Part shown: positions 61,592-64,000 of the stretch, in pieces
Position numbering within the stretch: the first letter of the stretch is position 1
Layout of the letters: every line of letters starts with the position of its first letter
NCBI GenBank assembly: GCA_942493265.1
Contig: OW818688.1
Coordinates: 930,001-994,000, forward strand
DNA length: 64,000 bases
Direction of reading: 5' to 3'
From: UBA12481 sp942493265
GTDB lineage: Bacteria; Bacteroidota; Bacteroidia; Bacteroidales; UBA12481
Program-made: the position numbers and the translations under genes
The notes under the pieces: generated by a model
What the model was told of the DNA's origin: nothing
Databases searched by the model: none
The model's input: only the letters and a program-made list of their open reading frames with translations

Positions 61592-63523
61592 ATGAAACAC
61601 AAACCTACCCTCTCCTCTTTCTTAACAATCTTTACTCTCTTTACTCTCTTCACCTTCTTTACATTACCCGCCCAGATCCGGCCATTGACCACTGTGGTAT
61701 ATCCCGAATCCGACAAGGACACCACCCACTATACCGTTAAGGGTTACCGCCACGGGACCAGCGTTTTTCCGCAGGTACAATACCCGAAAGTTGAATACAA
61801 GGCAGGGGAAACGCTCACCTGGGACTGCTATCATTCTGCCGATGTGGTGTATACCTGGATGAAGCGGTGGGCCGAAAAATACCCGGACCTGGTTGATCTG
61901 TACGAAGTTGGCTTCAGCTATGAAGGCCGGCCGATCCTGCAGGTAACGCTGACCAACAAAAAGACCGGTAAGGATACCGACAAGCCGGCGGCATTTTTCG
62001 AAGGTGGCAGGCATTCGGGAGAAGTAACGGCCACAGAATCTGCCTTATGGCTACTGGACCATCTGCTTAAAAATTACGGAACCGATCCGGCAATAAAGAG
62101 GCTACTCGATACCAAGGCGATCTATATCCGGCCCGAAAATAACCCCGACGGCTCCAATCTGTATCTGAACTCATCACAAAGCAACCGCAGCACGGTTCGC
62201 CCCACAGATAACGATGGGGATGGTCTTTTGGATGAAGATGCCGGGGAGGATCTTGACGGGGACGGAACAATCAACACCATGCGCTGGGTGGACCTGGAAA
62301 AAGCCACCCTGATCCCGGATCCGCGCGATCCATCGGGACGGCTCATGAAGCGCGTGCCCAAAGGGAAAGGCTTATGGACCAGCTCCTCCGAAGGCTGGGA
62401 TAATGATGGCGACGGCAAAATCAATGAAGATGGGATCGGCGGTCTCGACCTGCACCGAAACTACCCTGAAAACTGGCGGCCGGAAGAAGGTCTGGAGGCC
62501 ACCGGCCGGGGCTGGACCCAGGGAGGCGCCGGGGAATATCCACTCAGCGAAAATGAAACCCGCGCGGTTTTCAGCTTCCTGATCACGCATCCGAACGTAT
62601 CGGTGGTAAACTCCATGGATACCCGCGTTCCGATGCATCTCCGCGGTCCATCAACTGAATTTTCAGAAAAAGGTATGGATGAGGCTGATCGTAAGCTGCT
62701 TCAATATTATGATACCCTTGGCATGAAAATCACCGGTTATCCGTGGGCCGGGGATGTTTACGACGAATACAACACCAAAGAGCCGGTCAACTCCTATACC
62801 GGGGACAGTGCCAAACCGGAGCCTTTGTTCGGTCATGGTCCGGATTTCGGCTACAGCTATTTCGGTGCCATCTGGTACGGCGATGAAATCTGGAATGGCG
62901 GATTATACGGAGATCTCAATAAAGACGGTAAAAAGGACGAACTGGATGTACTGCTGTGGGACGATCAGGAAAACGGCGGTCGCGGTTTCAAGGAATGGAC
63001 CACCGTGATGCACCCCTTCCTGGGTCCCGTTCAGATCGGCGGATATCATCCCAAATTTTTCGCACAGAATCCGCCGCCCGAACACCTCGAACCGTGGATC
63101 CGCAAACAGGCAATGTTCAATCTGGCGATGGCGATGGATTTACCCACGCTGGAATGGAAAGCCTTCAAATTAAAAAAGTTGAAAAGCTATGAGGATTCAA
63201 CTGATTTCGTGGTAAATATCAGCTGGAAAAACAGTGCCCGCATTCCAACGGCTTTGGATGTTGCCCAGCGTGTGAAGATCGTACAATTGGATCAGGCAGT
63301 GCTGGATTTCGACAAAAAATTGCTGGAAGGTGATGAGCCGAGAATCAAAATCGTGGACCCCAAAAAATCCGATAAAACCCAATACGTCAAGCACTTGTGG
63401 CAGAACCAGGAAGCCTCCGCATCATTTACCATCCGGACGTATACGAAGGATAAAATCAAGGGGAAGGTTAAAGTGCTTTCCACCCGTGGGGGAGTACTGG
63501 AACAGGAAATTATACTGGAATGA
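61592..63523 (+). CDS. M14 zinc carboxypeptidase-like protein, active site altered
   Basis: A 643-residue exported protein. The signal peptide is unusual: a run of FTLFTLFTFFTLPAQ encoded by TTTACTCTC-like repeats. The M14 domain has zinc ligands His141 and Glu144 (EGGRHSGEVTATES), GLDLHRNYPENW and SENETRAVFSFL. At the third zinc ligand, relatives have a His (FHT); here NSMDTRVPMH gives Asp. Near the end relatives have VEIGG with the catalytic Glu; here it is PVQIGG. Both changes together suggest a weak or dead peptidase. Calcium-loop-like DNDGDGLLDEDAGEDLDGDG and DNDGDGKINED sit inside the domain. An ORF start at 61511 lies in the repeat and is rejected. Confidence 0.85.
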   Translation: MKHKPTLSSFLTIFTLFTLFTFFTLPAQIRPLTTVVYPESDKDTTHYTVKGYRHGTSVFPQVQYPKVEYKAGETLTWDCYHSADVVYTWMKRWAEKYPDLVDLYEVGFSYEGRPILQVTLTNKKTGKDTDKPAAFFEGGRHSGEVTATESALWLLDHLLKNYGTDPAIKRLLDTKAIYIRPENNPDGSNLYLNSSQSNRSTVRPTDNDGDGLLDEDAGEDLDGDGTINTMRWVDLEKATLIPDPRDPSGRLMKRVPKGKGLWTSSSEGWDNDGDGKINEDGIGGLDLHRNYPENWRPEEGLEATGRGWTQGGAGEYPLSENETRAVFSFLITHPNVSVVNSMDTRVPMHLRGPSTEFSEKGMDEADRKLLQYYDTLGMKITGYPWAGDVYDEYNTKEPVNSYTGDSAKPEPLFGHGPDFGYSYFGAIWYGDEIWNGGLYGDLNKDGKKDELDVLLWDDQENGGRGFKEWTTVMHPFLGPVQIGGYHPKFFAQNPPPEHLEPWIRKQAMFNLAMAMDLPTLEWKAFKLKKLKSYEDSTDFVVNISWKNSARIPTALDVAQRVKIVQLDQAVLDFDKKLLEGDEPRIKIVDPKKSDKTQYVKHLWQNQEASASFTIRTYTKDKIKGKVKVLSTRGGVLEQEIILE

Positions 63524-63548
63524 AATAAGACAGCACAAACTAAAAAAC

Positions 63549-63638
63549 TCCGTGGCCCTCTGCGTTTCTCTGTGGTCCTCTGTGTCAGTTCTTTGTTACA
63601 CAGAGAACCACAGAGAAAAGAGGAGGACCACAGAGATT
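63549..63638. repeat. CACAGAG inverted-repeat element, right copy
   Basis: Shares the TCTCTGTGG-x-CCTCTGTGT, CAGTTCTTT and TTACACAGAG core with 61489-61577 in the same orientation, with a damaged right arm. Confidence 0.8.
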
Positions 63639-63657
63639 AATTCGAATCTCCAGTATC

Positions 63658-64000
63658 TTACTTCAAATAAATTATCCTGACAATCGGATTATCATTCACG
63701 TCGCTGCTTTCGGCAAGCCTGCGAAGTTCATCGAAATATTTGTGGGTTTTTAAATTGAGCTGATCGGGGTTCACCGTTTCGAAAAACGGTTTCAGGTCCG
63801 ATAACTGAAGAATTGAAGTCCAGGTGTTATCCTTCACCCTGAGCCCGTTGAACGAAAAATCGAATCCCTCCAGGTCATTTTCCGGTCCGTAGGTTTTTGC
63901 ATTTTCATACAACCGGCTTGCCTTCACCGGCATCCGGAATGTTTCGCCGGTTTTCTTAAGATGCGCGAGGATTCCGTAGGCTTCCCCCTTTCCGGCATAA
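63658..64000 (-). CDS. 6-bladed beta-propeller protein, C-terminus (partial)
   Basis: The last 113 codons of a gene that starts beyond the window edge. The ending NPIVRIIYLK and the preceding DLKPFFETVNPDQLN, followed by KYFDELRRLAESSDVND, match the C-terminus of the propeller family (compare NPVIQIFHLKN at 22175). Reading is open up to the edge (YAGKGEAYGILAHLKK). Confidence 0.8.
   Translation of the reverse strand, partial: YAGKGEAYGILAHLKKTGETFRMPVKASRLYENAKTYGPENDLEGFDFSFNGLRVKDNTWTSILQLSDLKPFFETVNPDQLNLKTHKYFDELRRLAESSDVNDNPIVRIIYLK

Noticed and set aside
61489..63638. Flanking repeats as ends of an insertion sequence
   Set aside because: They are in direct orientation and the enclosed gene is an M14 protein, not a transposase.

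Overview
The window looks like the chromosome of a Bacteroidota organism, most likely an environmental member of the Bacteroidales-type lineages. The supporting marks are an ECF sigma factor / FecR / TonB-receptor trio, type IX secretion (T9SS) client proteins with C-terminal sorting domains, a PorV-like outer membrane protein, many secreted 6-bladed beta-propeller proteins, the ftsX-DUF3098-uppP-truB-queA housekeeping cluster, weak ribosome binding sites and promoters of the TTTG / TAnnTTTG type. No species is claimed.

Layout. 1-2.0 kb: sigma factor, anti-sigma factor and the start of a TonB-dependent receptor (minus strand). 2.1-6.2 kb: an unknown membrane protein, a TPR/AraC membrane regulator and a secreted DUF4221-like protein, with a probable dead transposase between them. 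6.2-11.3 kb: a GH31 glycosidase, a thioesterase and a UroD-like protein, separated by MITE-like inverted repeats. 11.4-20.2 kb: an outer membrane protein, then a transport/sensing module: a DUF4212 symporter small subunit with a large extra domain, a sodium:solute symporter, a membrane TPR-like protein and a porin-like protein, facing a Cache-PAS-PAS-DUF294 protein and a phosphoesterase. 20.7 kb: tRNA-Asn. 20.8-35.0 kb: an accessory stretch with three toxin-antitoxin-like loci (tripartite HipBST, HEPN/MNT, Panacea/RelE-like) mixed with beta-propeller genes, lipoproteins and a PorV paralogue. 35.0-42.4 kb: a carbohydrate operon with an (alpha/alpha)6 glycosidase, a GH172 protein and a papain-GH27 fusion. 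42.5-49.6 kb: a GT39 membrane glycosyltransferase, two T9SS-exported proteases (C10 and M6) and a family 4 uracil-DNA glycosylase. 49.6-53.5 kb: the conserved queA-truB-uppP-DUF3098-ftsX cluster. 53.6-61.5 kb: a surface polysaccharide locus with flippase, NeuD/NeuB/NeuC, a PtmE-like CBS-nucleotidyltransferase, NeuA, a DUF115 protein and a GT2, pointing to a legionaminic- or sialic-acid-like sugar. 61.6-63.5 kb: an M14 carboxypeptidase-like protein that seems to lack key active-site residues. The window ends inside another beta-propeller gene.

Three points stand out. First, short repeats typical of intergenic DNA sit in frame inside at least four unrelated genes (fecR, UroD-like, neuD, GT2), always adding a multiple of three bases, much like Rickettsia palindromic elements. 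Second, the DUF4212/symporter/Cache-PAS-DUF294 module has domain architectures that differ from the usual ones at both its small subunit and its regulator. Third, a complete HipB-HipS-HipT locus is present with overlapping genes.
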